Assembly (NCBI GenBank): GCA_900660155.1
Contig: CABFPE010000720.1
Span: forward strand, 1 to 64,000
Length of the DNA stretch: 64,000 bases
Origin: Hofstenia miamia
Taxonomy: Eukaryota; Xenacoelomorpha; Acoela; Hofsteniidae
Reading direction: 5' to 3'
The notes under the pieces were generated by a model. The model searched no databases and was not told where the DNA came from. It saw nothing but the letters and a program-made list of their open reading frames with translations. Positions 41,732 to 53,038 of the stretch are shown here, piece by piece (position 1 is the first letter of the stretch; every line of letters begins with the position of its first letter). The translations under genes and the position numbers were made by a program.

Positions 41732-41751
41732 GAGCCACTGACGTTTTATGG
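41732..41751 (+). CDS. ABCC10: Candidate mini-exon: end of TMD2 coupling loop (EPLTFYG)
   Basis: After TTTTGGCAG the in-phase text is EPLTFY plus GG, aligning exactly with ABCC10 APVTFF and continuing in phase 2 to the exon at 51106 to give FYGSSYMNSAPIGSIVNRFS, matching FFNATPTGRILNRFS. No GT follows: the next bases are ATATCT. A U12-type AT-AG or other non-canonical donor, an assembly error, or a missing exon in the N gap are all possible. Confidence 0.55.
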
Positions 41752-43073
41752 ATATCTATTTATATTTATTGATAACGATATTTGAAATGCTACACTCATT
41801 TTTATCAGAATTTTATTAGTTTGAAAAACTTAATGCAGCCCTTTATCAAAATATATACATATCTATATCTAGATAAGAGCATTAAATGTAGAAATCAATC
41901 ACCAACGATTAAAGATTGCGCAGAATAGACTAACATATAATGTAACTCGTTAGAATCCTGAAATCTATTCAACAGTTCCATTTGAGGGATAGCATTTAAA
42001 ACTTGCATTTGCTAAGGCATGTGGCAGCGATATATGAGAAAAGGTTAAACAACCTAAAGAGGACATATTCCTCAACTTTGACAGTTTAGATGTTACTTTG
42101 GGTGATCAGTACTGGAATAGACTTATACGCCAGTTGCGGATGGTACTATTTCAAGCTTTTTGGTCGTCATGTCATAAATTGAACCTGAACTGTTTAAACA
42201 CTAAATACCATATCTGGATTATATCAGTATGACATTTCCACGCTTCAAAATTATTTGAAAATAAATTTTTAAAAACTTTTTTTATATTTGGGTACCTATT
42301 TTCCATTATCCCTCAAAAGTAATTTTTGTTTAGGTTTGATAATTTCTTTTGAAATTTAATTCTAGTTACTGTCGACAATTAGTAAAGTAGCCATAATAGA
42401 AAAAAATATGTTTTATGCGACACAATGATTATGCACAACTATTTTAGCATAACCAATGCACCTACAAATTAAACTATGAAAATTAGAAATCAAAATCCAA
42501 AAAACCGTAAATTGTTGACTGGTTAAAAGTAAATACTTTAGTAACATATGTCAAACATAAGAATTACTGTGATATGGGAGTGGGTCCATTGACACTTATG
42601 CACATAAAGCAAACAAAATAAAAAGTACAGCACCTAGTTACTAACAACTGGCATGCCGGCTGAGTCTGTCTAATCAGAGGATGTTTATAATACACAAAGC
42701 AGGAGGTTTAAAAATTCAGCATCAAAATTGACACCAACACAATTTAGACAAAAAGTTATTGGAGCCATTACGTAAATTGCATCTACAAATTACAACAAGT
42801 ATGATAAAAATTAAGCAAGAGACAAAATTAGTTCTTTTCTTCTCAGAAATAATTCGAAAATTTAACGCATTTTTGCCTAATTTAGTTAATTAGTTTAATG
42901 ATTTCAGTTAAACACAGTGTGATCTAGCTAGTAGCTATGATATATAGAAACCCGATAAATTCCAGCAGTTGCTTTAGCCTATTATGGAATCTAAGCTTAA
43001 TCATTAATTAACCATTCGTCTGTCGTAGGCATTCCTTTCATAAACCAAACGTTGAAGTGATGGAGAACTTGCC
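41752..43073 (+). other. Intron sequence, nothing recognised
   Basis: AT-rich sequence to the start of a tandem array. No ORFs, RNA genes or element ends recognised. Confidence 0.5.
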
Positions 43074-44190
43074 TGACTTTAAATTCCAACCATTGATGAT
43101 CAGTTTAACGGATTCGTTTAACCGATTTTTAGAAAAAGGGTTGTGCAATATTCAATTTATAAAATTACAACTCATTTGCAGAGGCATTGTAATCGAGTTT
43201 ATACACTCTCTATGCTGAGACGATTCTTGCGATTCTCAGTCAAGAACTTAGCCTTAGAGAAGGCCCGCTCGGCCAAGGCGGGTATTAGAAGTACACAAAG
43301 CACAACTTTAGCTACTTTCTCTATCTTTGTATATGTATTCTGTTTTGACTTTAAATTCCAACCATTGATGATCAGTTTAACGGATTCGTTTAACCGATTT
43401 TTAGAAAAAGGGTTGTGCAATATTCAATTTATAAAATTACAACTCATTTGCAGAGGCATTGTAATCGAGTTTATACACTCTCTATGCTGAGACGATTCTT
43501 GCGATTCTCAGTCAAGAACTTAGCCTTAGAGAAGGCCCGCTCGGCCAAGGCGGGTATTAGAAGTACACAAAGCACAACTTTAGCTACTTTCTCTATCTTT
43601 GTATATGTATTCTGTTTTGACTTTAAATTCCAACCATTGATGATCAGTTTAACGGATTCGTTTAACCGATTTTTAGAAAAAGGGTTGTGCAATATTCAAT
43701 TTATAAAATTACAACTCATTTGCAGAGGCATTGTAATCGAGTTTATACACTCTCTATGCTGAGACGATTCTTGCGATTCTCAGTCAAGAACTTAGCCTTA
43801 GAGAAGGCCCGCTCGGCCAAGGCGGGTATTAGAAGTACACAAAGCACAACTTTAGCTACTTTCTCTATCTTTGTATATGTATTCTGTTTTGACTTTAAAT
43901 TCCAACCATTGATGATCAGTTTAACGGATTCGTTTAACCGATTTTTAGAAAAAGGGTTGTGCAATATTCAATTTATAAAATTACAACTCATTTGCAGAGG
44001 CATTGTAATCGAGTTTATACACTCTCTATGCTGAGACGATTCTTGCGATTCTCAGTCAAGAACTTAGCCTTAGAGAAGGCCCGCTCGGCCAAGGCGGGTA
44101 TTAGAAGTACACAAAGCACAACTTTAGCTACTTTCTCTATCTTTGTATATGTATTCTGTTTTGACTTTAAATTCCAACCATTGATGATCA
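43074..44190. repeat. 272-bp tandem array, four units plus a partial
   Basis: Units begin at 43074, 43346, 43618 and 43890, with the first 29 bp of a fifth unit from 44162. They look identical. Each holds the C-terminal dimerisation region of a hAT transposase on the minus strand, so the array amplifies a gene fragment rather than a satellite motif. Confidence 0.95.
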
Positions 44191-44370
44191 ACTGTCATGG
44201 TTTTGTTCCACTTCATGGAATCCCACTTCACTGCACACAGTTGCGATCGGGTTTACCATGTGAACCTTTTCAGTCATTGTATGAATTTATTTCATCTATT
44301 GAAGACATTTTCAAGAAATGTCACGCCTGTCATCTTCTCGCCAATGGATAAAAGTCTGCGAGAGTCCTTC
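43199..44370 (-). pseudogene. hAT transposase C terminus, repeated four times
   Basis: Each unit has the minus-strand frame GWNLKSKQNTYTKIEKVAKV, then ALAERAFSKAKFLTENRKNR and LSIESV, the hAT C-terminal dimerisation motif (x-x-A/S-x-x-E-R-x-F-S-x-x-x-x-x-x-x-x-x-R-N-R-L). In 44191-44370 a further upstream stretch of the same gene (RDIS, then TEKVHMVNPIATVCSEVGF) is present once. Adjacent upstream parts of a complete transposase are missing. It is non-functional; the + strand ORFs of 115 residues are shadows. Confidence 0.8.
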
Positions 44371-44382
44371 AGAGGTTTTAAG

Positions 44383-45521
44383 TAGGGATGGGTTCCGGAT
44401 AGTGAATTAGATAAACCGATTACCCTATAATTTGACTGCCGGATACCGGATAATATATTCAGAGATGGAATTGGGGCAGGTCGACCCTTGGCGCAAAGTG
44501 GGGTGAGGCAAGTCGAGGCGAGTATTGGGCAAGATTTTTCTAAGTTGGGTTCTCATGGGGTAAAAGTGGGGTGAGAAGACTTTGAGTTGAAAATACTGAA
44601 CCAAAAAACTGCCAATTTTAGAGATTGTAAAAATAACTTTCTTACATCACAGTTCTCTACTTGATAAAATTTTGATTGACTTGGAAATATTGAAAAATCA
44701 ATTACCATGTATTTCCAACACTTAGCGAAATTAAATAATACCAATAAGGTCTTTTCGATCTGATTTGTCATCAAAAGGCTTTACAATTATCCTTGCATAA
44801 ATATATTGCATAAAATATAGCTGTATAGAGTTTAAAGTTTGTTATTTTGGCTATTAATAATCATTTTAATATATATTGTTATTAGATTCCTATTGGCAGT
44901 AATAGTAGAGCTGGTATTTGAAAATGATTCTATATCTTCTAATCAGTAAGGATTCAAAATATTTGGCAGTGGTGCAGTGGTATGAAAATTTTTATCGAAA
45001 AAATATGAGCAATAAGGTATCGCAATTAGTTAGGGTTACGGTTAGAGAATTTTTTGGGGTTATAGAACATGAAACTTGGGGCAATTTGAGGCAGACGGAA
45101 ATAGGGCACGGCGCAACGTTTGTTTGGCGGGGCAGCGCAGTACATAAAATCTGCCCCATTTCCATCTCTTAATATATATTGTTGAATTATTACTAGGGTA
45201 GGCAGGAGTATGACCTTATTTTTATAACAAAACATGATGGAATTTTGTTGAATTTGCCATAAATTTCCATAGGGGTAAAGATTTCTGTCATAGGCTGAGT
45301 TTTCTTAAAATAGAGAAACTTCTCTCACTGCAGGCGATGTTGTTTGACATTTTTATAATCTAGCATACAATTCCGATTAAATGTCCATCCCCTTTTCTTC
45401 CATTATAGCAGTGAATCTGTTATCCGGTAAAATCCGGCAAACAAGTTAAATTTTACCGGATTTCCGAATGAGGTTGTGAAATTGCCGATTTTACCGGATG
45501 CCGGATTCCGGCACATCTCTA
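44383..45521. mobile_element. Old hAT-like element interrupted by another element
   Basis: The left end TAGGGATGGGTTCCGGATA and the inverted right end TAGAGATGTGCCGGAATCC share TAGxGATGxG and CCGG-rich interiors. Flanks GTTTTAAG (44375-44382) and GTTTTGAG (45522-45529) match at 7 of 8 bases. CCGG motifs recur just inside both ends. It encloses the younger element at 44460-45170. Confidence 0.65.
44460..45170. mobile_element. hAT-like element nested in the previous one
   Basis: Left end CAGAGATGGAATTGGGGCAGG; inverted right end AAGAGATGGAAATGGGGCAG. Flanks AATATATT (44452-44459) and AATATATA (45171-45178) match at 7 of 8 bases. Inner sequence is GC-rich at the ends (GGGGTGAGGCAAG), with no intact ORF. 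Confidence 0.7.
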
Positions 45522-45529
45522 GTTTTGAG

Positions 45530-46706
45530 CATGCTGCAGTATAGAAAAAGGACGGAAAATCAACAAATTTGGGTATTGTCCCCAGTAATGTCTCCAATCT
45601 AACACAGAAGTTTCTCACCTCTTGAGATAATTCTTCACTTTCGCTCCACCTTTTCAGCAAAATTGCCATCCGTTTTATAAGTGGCTGTTCAAACCCTAAG
45701 AAGAGTTCTTACGTTCGAATTTTTAATAAAATTGATTGCATCTGCTTTTTAGCAAGAGGATCCAGCTTTGAAAATGCTCTAAAATGCTCTCCAGTTCTCT
45801 TGGTGAATGTGGGTTTGCAAACTGCAACTGTGTTAAATGACCATACCATCTTGTCCTTGCAAGTTTTGGACCATTGTGTTTTCTGAACAAACAATTGGTT
45901 GAAAATGGGATATCCTTCGCGGCATCCCACATCGCATTGTTGAGACGATGAGCCCACACCCTATGAATTGTTTTAAAACAGCGTCTCGATCGAATTGTTG
46001 TTCAAAATCACCAAACACATATGCATCGGCGTCATCAGCGTCTAAGATTCTGTATCTTCTTCTGAAATATCCTGGCCGATTGTATCAGCAAACAGTTGTT
46101 TGGATCAAGTCTGAATTTTTCCAATGTAGAATGGATTTCTTGAGCAGTTACTACTGCCTTTGTTGAGGAAAAATGACTTGAAAATAGTGTCTAAATAATA
46201 AGCTGCCAGTGGGGGGGGTTATAGTTCAAACCAATATGAGTAAATCTACCAATGGCCAATTTGGACGCCAACGTGTTTGGCATCATAGATTCGATTTAGT
46301 TTCTCTGTAGTGGCATTTTTATATCATTCTCGATAGATCTATAATCCGGAATCTTTCCATGATTGATAAGTGCTTGAAGAAATTCTCTCTTTGAATTATT
46401 TCGAAAGATATTGATTGGAATTAGTGAATTTATGAACCATTGTACCTCTCTTCAAAGTAGTATTTGCTTCTGATTCTATTGTACTCGTCATCCGAGATTG
46501 TTTTATGAGTAAGAAATTTTGAAATTCCGTGTAAATTTGTTGGTGCATTTTGTTGTAAATGATCCCTTGAAGACGAACTGAAGTTGTTTTTCCTAAGACC
46601 TTTCAGAATTTTGGGACAAATGATACACTCAACAGTCTTCTGTTGTGATTAATCGGAAATGTTGTTCAAGGAACTCTCTTTCTGGTTTCTGTTTCTTACC
46701 AGCCAT
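45530..46706 (-). pseudogene. hAT transposase fossil
   Basis: Minus-strand blocks in broken frames: an N terminus MAGKKQKPEREFLEQHFRLI near 46706, then a C-rich zinc-finger-like region, the catalytic-domain text VWAHRLNNAMWDAAKDIPF, ARTRWYGHLTQLQFANPHS, and KRWSESEELSQEVRNFCVRL. The 'H-R-L-N-N-A' and 'R-W-Y' motifs fit hAT-type transposases and are usual near the second catalytic Asp. Many stops; probably an old autonomous copy next to the nested elements. Several overlapping reading frames here belong to this fossil. Confidence 0.55.
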
Positions 46707-46901
46707 ACAATCTGGAAAATAAAGAAAGTTGTTTTAACAATTGAATTAAGTTATATTAACTATAGAATTAATTTGTATTAACGATTTTTGCGCATAAACA
46801 AGCAATTTTAAACACATATAAAACAAGCTATGTTTTAAACAATTACAACTCTGCCAATAGAACAGTTGTATTTCTATTCACCATAGAAGTAAAACTGTGA
46901 T

Positions 46902-47185
46902 CAGGCACGTACCTAGGGGGGCGTTGGGTGCGAACGATCCCCCTTTTTAGATGACCTGCCCTTTTTGGAATTAAAGTTACACCCCTAATAAACCATATTT
47001 GTTATTCCGTGTGCGTGGTGTTATAAAATTTTCATATTTTATATTATATGTATTACATTACTGACCATGATTGTTAATATACACATCACTAGAAAAATAA
47101 CTTTTTCATTTTTTGTAAAAAGAATAGAAATGCCCTTTTCAGAAAATTCCGACCCCCCCTTATAAATTGCCAGGTACCTCGCCTG
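46902..47185 (-). mobile_element. MITE, relative of 7003-7273, with perfect 5-bp target duplication
   Basis: Begins CAGGCACGTACCTAGG and ends AGGTACCTCGCCTG, with identical flanks GTGAT (46897-46901 and 47186-47190). Internally it is the reverse complement of the MITE at 7003 with moderate divergence; for example ATCCCCCTTTTTAGATGACC corresponds to the inverse of the other copy. Confidence 0.88.
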
Positions 47186-47479
47186 GTGATTAAACAATTC
47201 ATCCTTAAAATATTCAATAAAAATGATAAGCAATCAGAAATTAGAAAATTAGATAGCGTCCCCAATCTTACGCTAGCAGCTGAAAGTAGAATCGTGATTC
47301 TAAGGAATCGCGAACGTGAATTATATCGTTGCCCAATAACATTCCGTTTAAAATTAAGCCAGATTTAACGCGATAGTTTAAACCAATTCTGTTAAAAAGC
47401 CGTTAATATTTGTGTATTTAACGCGTATTTAACGAATACCTTAAACTATAAATTAAGTGATCATCAATGATTCCAACAA

Positions 47480-48180
47480 GATATTATGATTGAAATGTTG
47501 ACGACCCCACAACTCTTCACATATTTTGAGAGGCATGTTGTTGGTGATCTAAGGAAGATTTAGAGAGTTGTTACTTGACCAGTAATCTCGCAGGAGTGGA
47601 ACATAATAATCTACAGGCCAAAACTGCTTTCAATTCTCAAAAACATATCCTTTCTTTCTGTTGAGTAAAGTTGATGGTATGATCATTTTCAGAAAGAATG
47701 CTATCAAACAAACGTTTTCAAAAACCTGATATGATGTAGACCCAAACCAAGATCTAAAGCTATTTTGCCAAATTCGGATCTGGAAACAAAATGGAGGCGG
47801 ACATTTTACAGAATTAGTCGTTTGTTGTGAAACAGCCTTTTCCATTTAAAATTGATGTCCGCGGATAAAATAGGTATGGTGGAACCTGATAAATCTACTA
47901 CAATGAACTGCGCAATCCGAAAAATTTTAACTATATAAGCATTTGTCATTTTCTGGTACTTCTATATTATTTCCAAAAAGTTGTTTATCTCCATTATCCA
48001 GTTGAAGTGCATCTTGTGTGTCACTGTCATCACAAAACAAATTCGGATTTACTTCTTTATCATTCAAATAAGACCTTTTGTTTTTCGATAGTTCAATAAG
48101 ATGCAAGATCCTATTAGTGTATAACAAGTACACAATAGAATAACTGAAAATAGAAATGCGCAAATTGTTTTCGACAGTTG
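47480..48180 (-). other. Transposase-like decayed coding stretch
   Basis: Minus-strand frames read GNNIEVPENDKCLYS-type text near 47927, then KRLFHNKRLIL, FRSWFGSTSYQVFENVCLIA and WPVDYYVPLLRDYWSSNNS. The local pattern is protein-like and could be a DNA-transposon gene; I cannot place it in a family with confidence. AT-rich otherwise. Confidence 0.35.
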
Positions 48181-48585
48181 TAAAAATTGTTTCACTTTTG
48201 TTTGGCTTAGAGCTCTGCTGTCAAACGTGCATTATCAAGCATTACCTTTGATGGATGAACGGTACATATTTGTAGAACGAAAGAAGATCTATTTCTATCA
48301 ACAGAATACCTTCGACTAACACATAAGACTATCGACTGAAACGTAATGACTTGCCTTATTATTATCAAGCAAAACATACATTAAAGGCATTATTGCAAAA
48401 GGTATTTGTCACAAATTCACATCCTAAAATAGGAGAAGCTTAAATCATCAAGCAAACAAAGAAACATCAATTACTAAATAAGCAACAAAGCCTGATAGCA
48501 TTAATTTATTCTAGTGTGCATGCAGTAATTGTGTGTTATAATAGTGTAGTCAATTATAAATATTTATTTCCCCGCATATTTGTTA

Positions 48586-48611
48586 CTGATGATGAATTTC
48601 AGAATCGAAAC
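48586..48611 (+). ncRNA. Second, diverged hammerhead-like motif
   Basis: CTGATGA, one spacer base, a short imperfect stem (GAATT-TCA-GAATC, four of five pairs if G-U is allowed), then GAAAC. The core layout matches the motif in the Penelope-like fragments, and the GAAAC ending is the classic form. Position is 48 bp before the 1,000-N gap. No coding sequence of a Penelope-like element was recognised next to it. Confidence 0.35.
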
Positions 48612-48658
48612 TGGTCTATATTTTTCATAGCGTTTAACAATGAATATACATATATATA

Positions 48659-49658
48659 NNNNNNNNNNNNNNNNNNNNNNNNNNNNNNNNNNNNNNNNNN
48701 NNNNNNNNNNNNNNNNNNNNNNNNNNNNNNNNNNNNNNNNNNNNNNNNNNNNNNNNNNNNNNNNNNNNNNNNNNNNNNNNNNNNNNNNNNNNNNNNNNNN
48801 NNNNNNNNNNNNNNNNNNNNNNNNNNNNNNNNNNNNNNNNNNNNNNNNNNNNNNNNNNNNNNNNNNNNNNNNNNNNNNNNNNNNNNNNNNNNNNNNNNNN
48901 NNNNNNNNNNNNNNNNNNNNNNNNNNNNNNNNNNNNNNNNNNNNNNNNNNNNNNNNNNNNNNNNNNNNNNNNNNNNNNNNNNNNNNNNNNNNNNNNNNNN
49001 NNNNNNNNNNNNNNNNNNNNNNNNNNNNNNNNNNNNNNNNNNNNNNNNNNNNNNNNNNNNNNNNNNNNNNNNNNNNNNNNNNNNNNNNNNNNNNNNNNNN
49101 NNNNNNNNNNNNNNNNNNNNNNNNNNNNNNNNNNNNNNNNNNNNNNNNNNNNNNNNNNNNNNNNNNNNNNNNNNNNNNNNNNNNNNNNNNNNNNNNNNNN
49201 NNNNNNNNNNNNNNNNNNNNNNNNNNNNNNNNNNNNNNNNNNNNNNNNNNNNNNNNNNNNNNNNNNNNNNNNNNNNNNNNNNNNNNNNNNNNNNNNNNNN
49301 NNNNNNNNNNNNNNNNNNNNNNNNNNNNNNNNNNNNNNNNNNNNNNNNNNNNNNNNNNNNNNNNNNNNNNNNNNNNNNNNNNNNNNNNNNNNNNNNNNNN
49401 NNNNNNNNNNNNNNNNNNNNNNNNNNNNNNNNNNNNNNNNNNNNNNNNNNNNNNNNNNNNNNNNNNNNNNNNNNNNNNNNNNNNNNNNNNNNNNNNNNNN
49501 NNNNNNNNNNNNNNNNNNNNNNNNNNNNNNNNNNNNNNNNNNNNNNNNNNNNNNNNNNNNNNNNNNNNNNNNNNNNNNNNNNNNNNNNNNNNNNNNNNNN
49601 NNNNNNNNNNNNNNNNNNNNNNNNNNNNNNNNNNNNNNNNNNNNNNNNNNNNNNNNNN
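48659..49658. other. Assembly gap, 1,000 N
   Basis: Exactly 1,000 undetermined bases flanked by TA-repeat sequence. ORFs spanning it are artefacts. It lies in the long ABCC10 intron between 41751 and 51106. Confidence 1.
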
Positions 49659-49689
49659 ATTTATGTTAGTTATAATTAGTATGTTATAA

Positions 49690-49944
49690 TTAGTGACAAT
49701 GGATCATTTCGTATTTTGGGATTAAAAATAATACCCATCCACCTTTAGATATTCCTATTGTGTTCAATAATCTATCTCTTTTAAATAGTGCATACGTTTC
49801 ATTAACAGACCATGTGCTACTTAATTTGATCGTCATTTTTAACCAAGTTTCAGAAATTGCGAGCACTGGATAATTTTTAGAGCTTGAGATGAATTCTCTA
49901 TATTCGAAATTTTTAATGCTTAGTTTCGGTAAATTTAAATTCAC
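49690..49944 (-). pseudogene. LINE endonuclease fragment
   Basis: Minus strand: LSIKNFEYREFISSSKNYPV, then LAISETWLKMTIKLSS and FKRDRLLNTIGISKGGWVLF. This holds the E-T-W-L block with the catalytic Glu and the 'R-D-R...G-G-x-x-x' strand of APE-type endonucleases of LINEs. It runs into the scaffold gap; no RT part is visible. Confidence 0.6.
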
Positions 49945-51105
49945 GATGTCTTACCCGGTATTTAATCTTTTTTAATTATGATTCAAAATTTAAGATCGGA
50001 CCATGATTAATTCAATAACACCACTAAATAGAAAATTATAAGAGTTTAATAAATGACTTTTTGAAATGGATTCTAATAGTACATTTGCGCCTGGTTGAAG
50101 CCGTTAAAAGTACTCTTGAGTAGCAAATCTTTGATTTTTTTTTACTGGTAAGAAAAAGTCACCCTCACTGAATTTGAAAAGCGAAATAGGGACTATATCA
50201 ATATAAAGTAATAATTTTGATTTGAAAATAGAATTGAATTTTTGCTGTCGCCTTGGTCGTGCTAAAAAAGTATAATGAATGACAAAACATAATTAAAAAA
50301 ACAGCATAAACAGTCCAGTTAAAAATTTATTATATATATATATATATATATATATAAATATATATATATAAAGAGAGAGAAAGAACAGTTTTGGAACATT
50401 TTTAAGAGCTCTAGTGGTTTTTTGAAGGATTTCTCTAAACTAATTCATTATTCATTTTTTCTTTATGAGTAATGGCTAACTGAGCCAAAAGTTTTCACCG
50501 AGATAACGATATAATTTCTCACAAAGCCTTTTACTACAAAAACAATGAGGAAATGGATTCAACAAGGCACTTTAATTGAAATAGTAATATATATATTGTT
50601 AATCACAGTGAACAGTGGACAATAAAGGGTTGAGAAATGTATGCATCCTTAGTATATCTGTAAAACATTATTTAAATTTTTCATTTACATTTTTTAACTT
50701 CTTTCATGTTATCCTCTTATGAAATTACTACGTTTTTTTCAGTAGTCAATATATCCCTCATTTTTTATGATCTTGGAGTTTCTTAATCTCTATATTAATC
50801 ACAGGTATTTCTTGGTCAACTGATTTCTGATAAATTACAATCATAATTTTATTTTTTTTCTTTTGTATGGATATGATTTCCTGAGAACTTAATCGGTTGA
50901 CAAGTGGTTTATTAATACAGGAAGTTTCCATAATTTTTCGGGAGGTAGCTCCTATGTCGTTGCCCAATAATGATACATATTGTTGCATTGAAGTGGAATT
51001 CTAAGCGTTTTGCCAAATCGGTCCACCCAACATATTTTAACTCTAGAATTGTTGTTTTATCAATTTTTTTATTGATAATGTAAAATATTTTGTCATTTAG
51101 TATAG
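49945..51105 (+). other. Intron sequence, nothing recognised
   Basis: AT-rich, with a TA microsatellite at about 50330-50371 followed by AGAGAGAGAAAGA. No genes or element ends recognised. Confidence 0.5.
50330..50371. repeat. TA microsatellite
   Basis: About 40 bp of TA repeat with one interruption, then a short GA-rich run. Confidence 0.9.
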
Positions 51106-51316
51106 AAGCAGTTATATGAATTCCGCTCCAATTGGTTCAATTGTCAATCGATTTTCGAACGATGTCTACAAAGTTGATGACAGTCTTCCACTAACTTTCA
51201 GTTACTTTTTGTCTGTGCTTCTCGTTTTGGTTGGAAACGTTATAATCATTATGCTCTCACTTCCATACATCTTCCCATTTGTCTGTGTTCTAATATTTGT
51301 ATTTTACAACGTGCAA
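51106..51316 (+). CDS. ABCC10: ABCC10-like exon: TMD2 helices 3-4
   Basis: Acceptor AGTATAG at 51105, entering in phase 2 with the preceding mini-exon. Text: SSYMNSAPIGSIVNRFSNDV, YKVDDSLPLTFSYFLSVLL, then hydrophobic IIIMLSLPYIFPFVCVLIFV and NVQ, ending CAA|GTAAGA, phase 0. The 'P-x-G-x-I-x-N-R-F-S-x-D-V' and 'D-D-S-L-P' blocks are the ABCC signature of TMD2 (RILNRFSSDVACADDSLPF in vertebrate ABCC10). A weaker acceptor CATTTAG at 51100 would also keep the frame. Confidence 0.9.
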
Positions 51317-51461
51317 GTAAGATTTTGACGTGTTAATTAATAACTATTATGTCACAACATTTAATTATAATCATTATGTAAACATCTGTTATTAAATTGC
51401 ATTACAATGGTTTGAAGTATGACTAGCCTGTTTATTATACAGTTTAATTAGATTTTAGTCA

Positions 51462-51880
51462 TGCCTCCTGCTAATGTGTCTCTTGCAGACCTTCAGAATT
51501 TTAATGATGCCCAATTTGCTTCTGTGGTTGGTGCATTAAAGAAAGACGTCATCATCTTTCTGCTCGCCAAGCTATCTTCTTCCTGTCCAGTTCGCACCAG
51601 TCTTCCAACGTCAGCCCTTCCAATGTTGTCTTGTCGTCATTGTCAGACTCACTTCTGATGTCTCGTCCATGCATTCGAAAATGTTCTCCTACAGTGCTTC
51701 TACTTCAAGTACCATTGCTAATCGTCTCAATCACCTTGCCCCTCCCCCCGCGTTCTTCACCTGCTGTTGCTCCCTCTCCAGTGCTGCTGCCCGCCCCTAA
51801 ATATTCTTTTCCATCGTCTGCTCATCACCATCATCGCCCTCGCTTCATCGTTGGTACCAATGTAAAAAGAGCTTAATTCG
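51462..51880 (+). pseudogene. LINE ORF1-like N-terminal segment
   Basis: Begins MPPANVSLADLQNFNDAQFA, then SVVGALKKDVIIFLLAKLSS, followed by Ser/Pro-rich sequence in a shifting frame (SSAHHHHRPRFIVGTNVK). The 'L-x-x-L-x-x-F-x-x-x-Q-F/L-x-x-x-V' helix and Ser/Pro tail fit an ORF1-type start and are GC-richer than neighbours. It may be the 5' end of the same LINE family as 25490-28960. Decayed and short. Confidence 0.4.
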
Positions 51881-51892
51881 AAAATAGTTTTC

Positions 51893-52670
51893 TTCTTTCC
51901 TAAAAGGTTGGAACAACGAAATACAAGAATTTATTGAAATAAAGATGGGATGTTCTCAAGGCACAGTTGGTGGTCCACGAACATTTATCATTTCCACTGA
52001 TGATGATGTACTCTGCATCAATAAAGAATATCAGATATTTAAATACGTAGATGATACAGTTAATCTTGTTCTATGTAATTCAAATTCATACTTTAAAAAA
52101 TTACTCAAAAATGAATATGAAGGCATGAAATCTTAAGCAGATGAAAATGGAATGCAAATAAATTTCGAAAAATCAAGCAATATTCGCTTTTACATTAATA
52201 ATAGACCTCAATGTACTTGTAATATAATTAAGTTAAGCCCCTGCAAAGAATTAAATATTCTTGGTGTGATATTTAATAATAATATAAAATTGACATCTCA
52301 TTGAAAACAGCCACTATCTACTCTGAATAGATCTAAAGAATAGCAATTTTGACCAAGATAACATTAACCAAGTATTTAATGCTCTGAAAACATCACAAAT
52401 AAGATATGCACTTGTAGTATATGGTGCTGATTCTCATGTATTAATATGATTTACAACTATTCAATCAGATATTTTAAAAATACTTAAAATTGAAGATCAG
52501 AGGTAAATGAAAAGAATTTTCAAATCCACGACATCCGCTATATGCATGTTTCAAAGAAAGAAAAGACTTACGGTATAATATACGAAATTGCAATAAATCT
52601 GAAAAGATAAAAACTAAAAACGAATCTTTCAATTGTTCCACGAGTGATTCGCCAGACATTTTTATATTTT
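51893..52670 (+). pseudogene. LINE reverse transcriptase fragment
   Basis: The + strand reads IEIKMGCSQGTVGGPRTFII (motif B), YQIFKYVDDTVNLVLCNSN (motif C, Tyr-Val-Asp-Asp), then ENGMQINFEKSSNIRFYINN and LSPCKELNILGVIFNNN (the 'N-x-M-x-x-N-x-x-K' and 'L-G-V-x-F' blocks). Several stops follow. Domain order supports a non-LTR RT. The family differs from the CR1-type LINE at 11-15 kb. It lies in an ABCC10 intron. Confidence 0.7.
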
Positions 52671-52734
52671 TTGTATAAATGTCTGATTTTTAAATTTTTT
52701 GATCAGAAAAAAAAATTTTTTACTGTTTATTTAG

Positions 52735-53038
52735 AAATCTTATCGAGTAACAGCTTGTGAACTGCGACGCTTGGTGGCCTCAAGATTTAGTCCTTTATTC
52801 AATCATTTTAACGAATCACTCCGCGGGATTTCTGTTATTCGCTCACATCGCCTTACTAATCACTTCACTCAAGTTTACTGCAGTCGGCTGCGATCTGCCC
52901 TTGTGGCAGACTTTAACGAATCCTGCCTTTATGGATGGTTAAACATTCGTTTGCAATTTATTGGTGTGGGAGTGCTCGTTTTGATTATCATTTACAGTGT
53001 TGTTCAGAAACATTTATTTGCAGACACCGTTAATTCAG
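52735..53038 (+). CDS. ABCC10: ABCC10-like exon: TMD2, coupling helix and helix 5
   Basis: Follows TGTTTATTTAG; AAA TCT TAT... enters in phase 0 and ends TCAG|GTAATC in phase 1, 101 codons. It reads KSYRVTACELRRLVASRFSP, FNHFNESLRGISVIRSHRL, then CLYGWLNIRLQFIGVGVLVL. The 'R-E-L-R-R-L-x-x-x-x-x-S-P-L-x-x-x-x-x-E-x-L-x-G-x-x-x-I-R' block and 'W-L-x-I-R-L-Q' are diagnostic of ABCC TMD2 and match ABCC10 nearly column by column. Confidence 0.95.

Noticed and set aside
43143-44351. Four 115-130 residue + strand ORFs in the 272-bp array
   Set aside because: They are opposite-strand shadows of the hAT dimerisation frame; the minus-strand text carries the conserved motif.
48516-49689. Long ORFs across 48516-49689
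   Set aside because: They run through the 1,000-N gap; the codons are undetermined bases.
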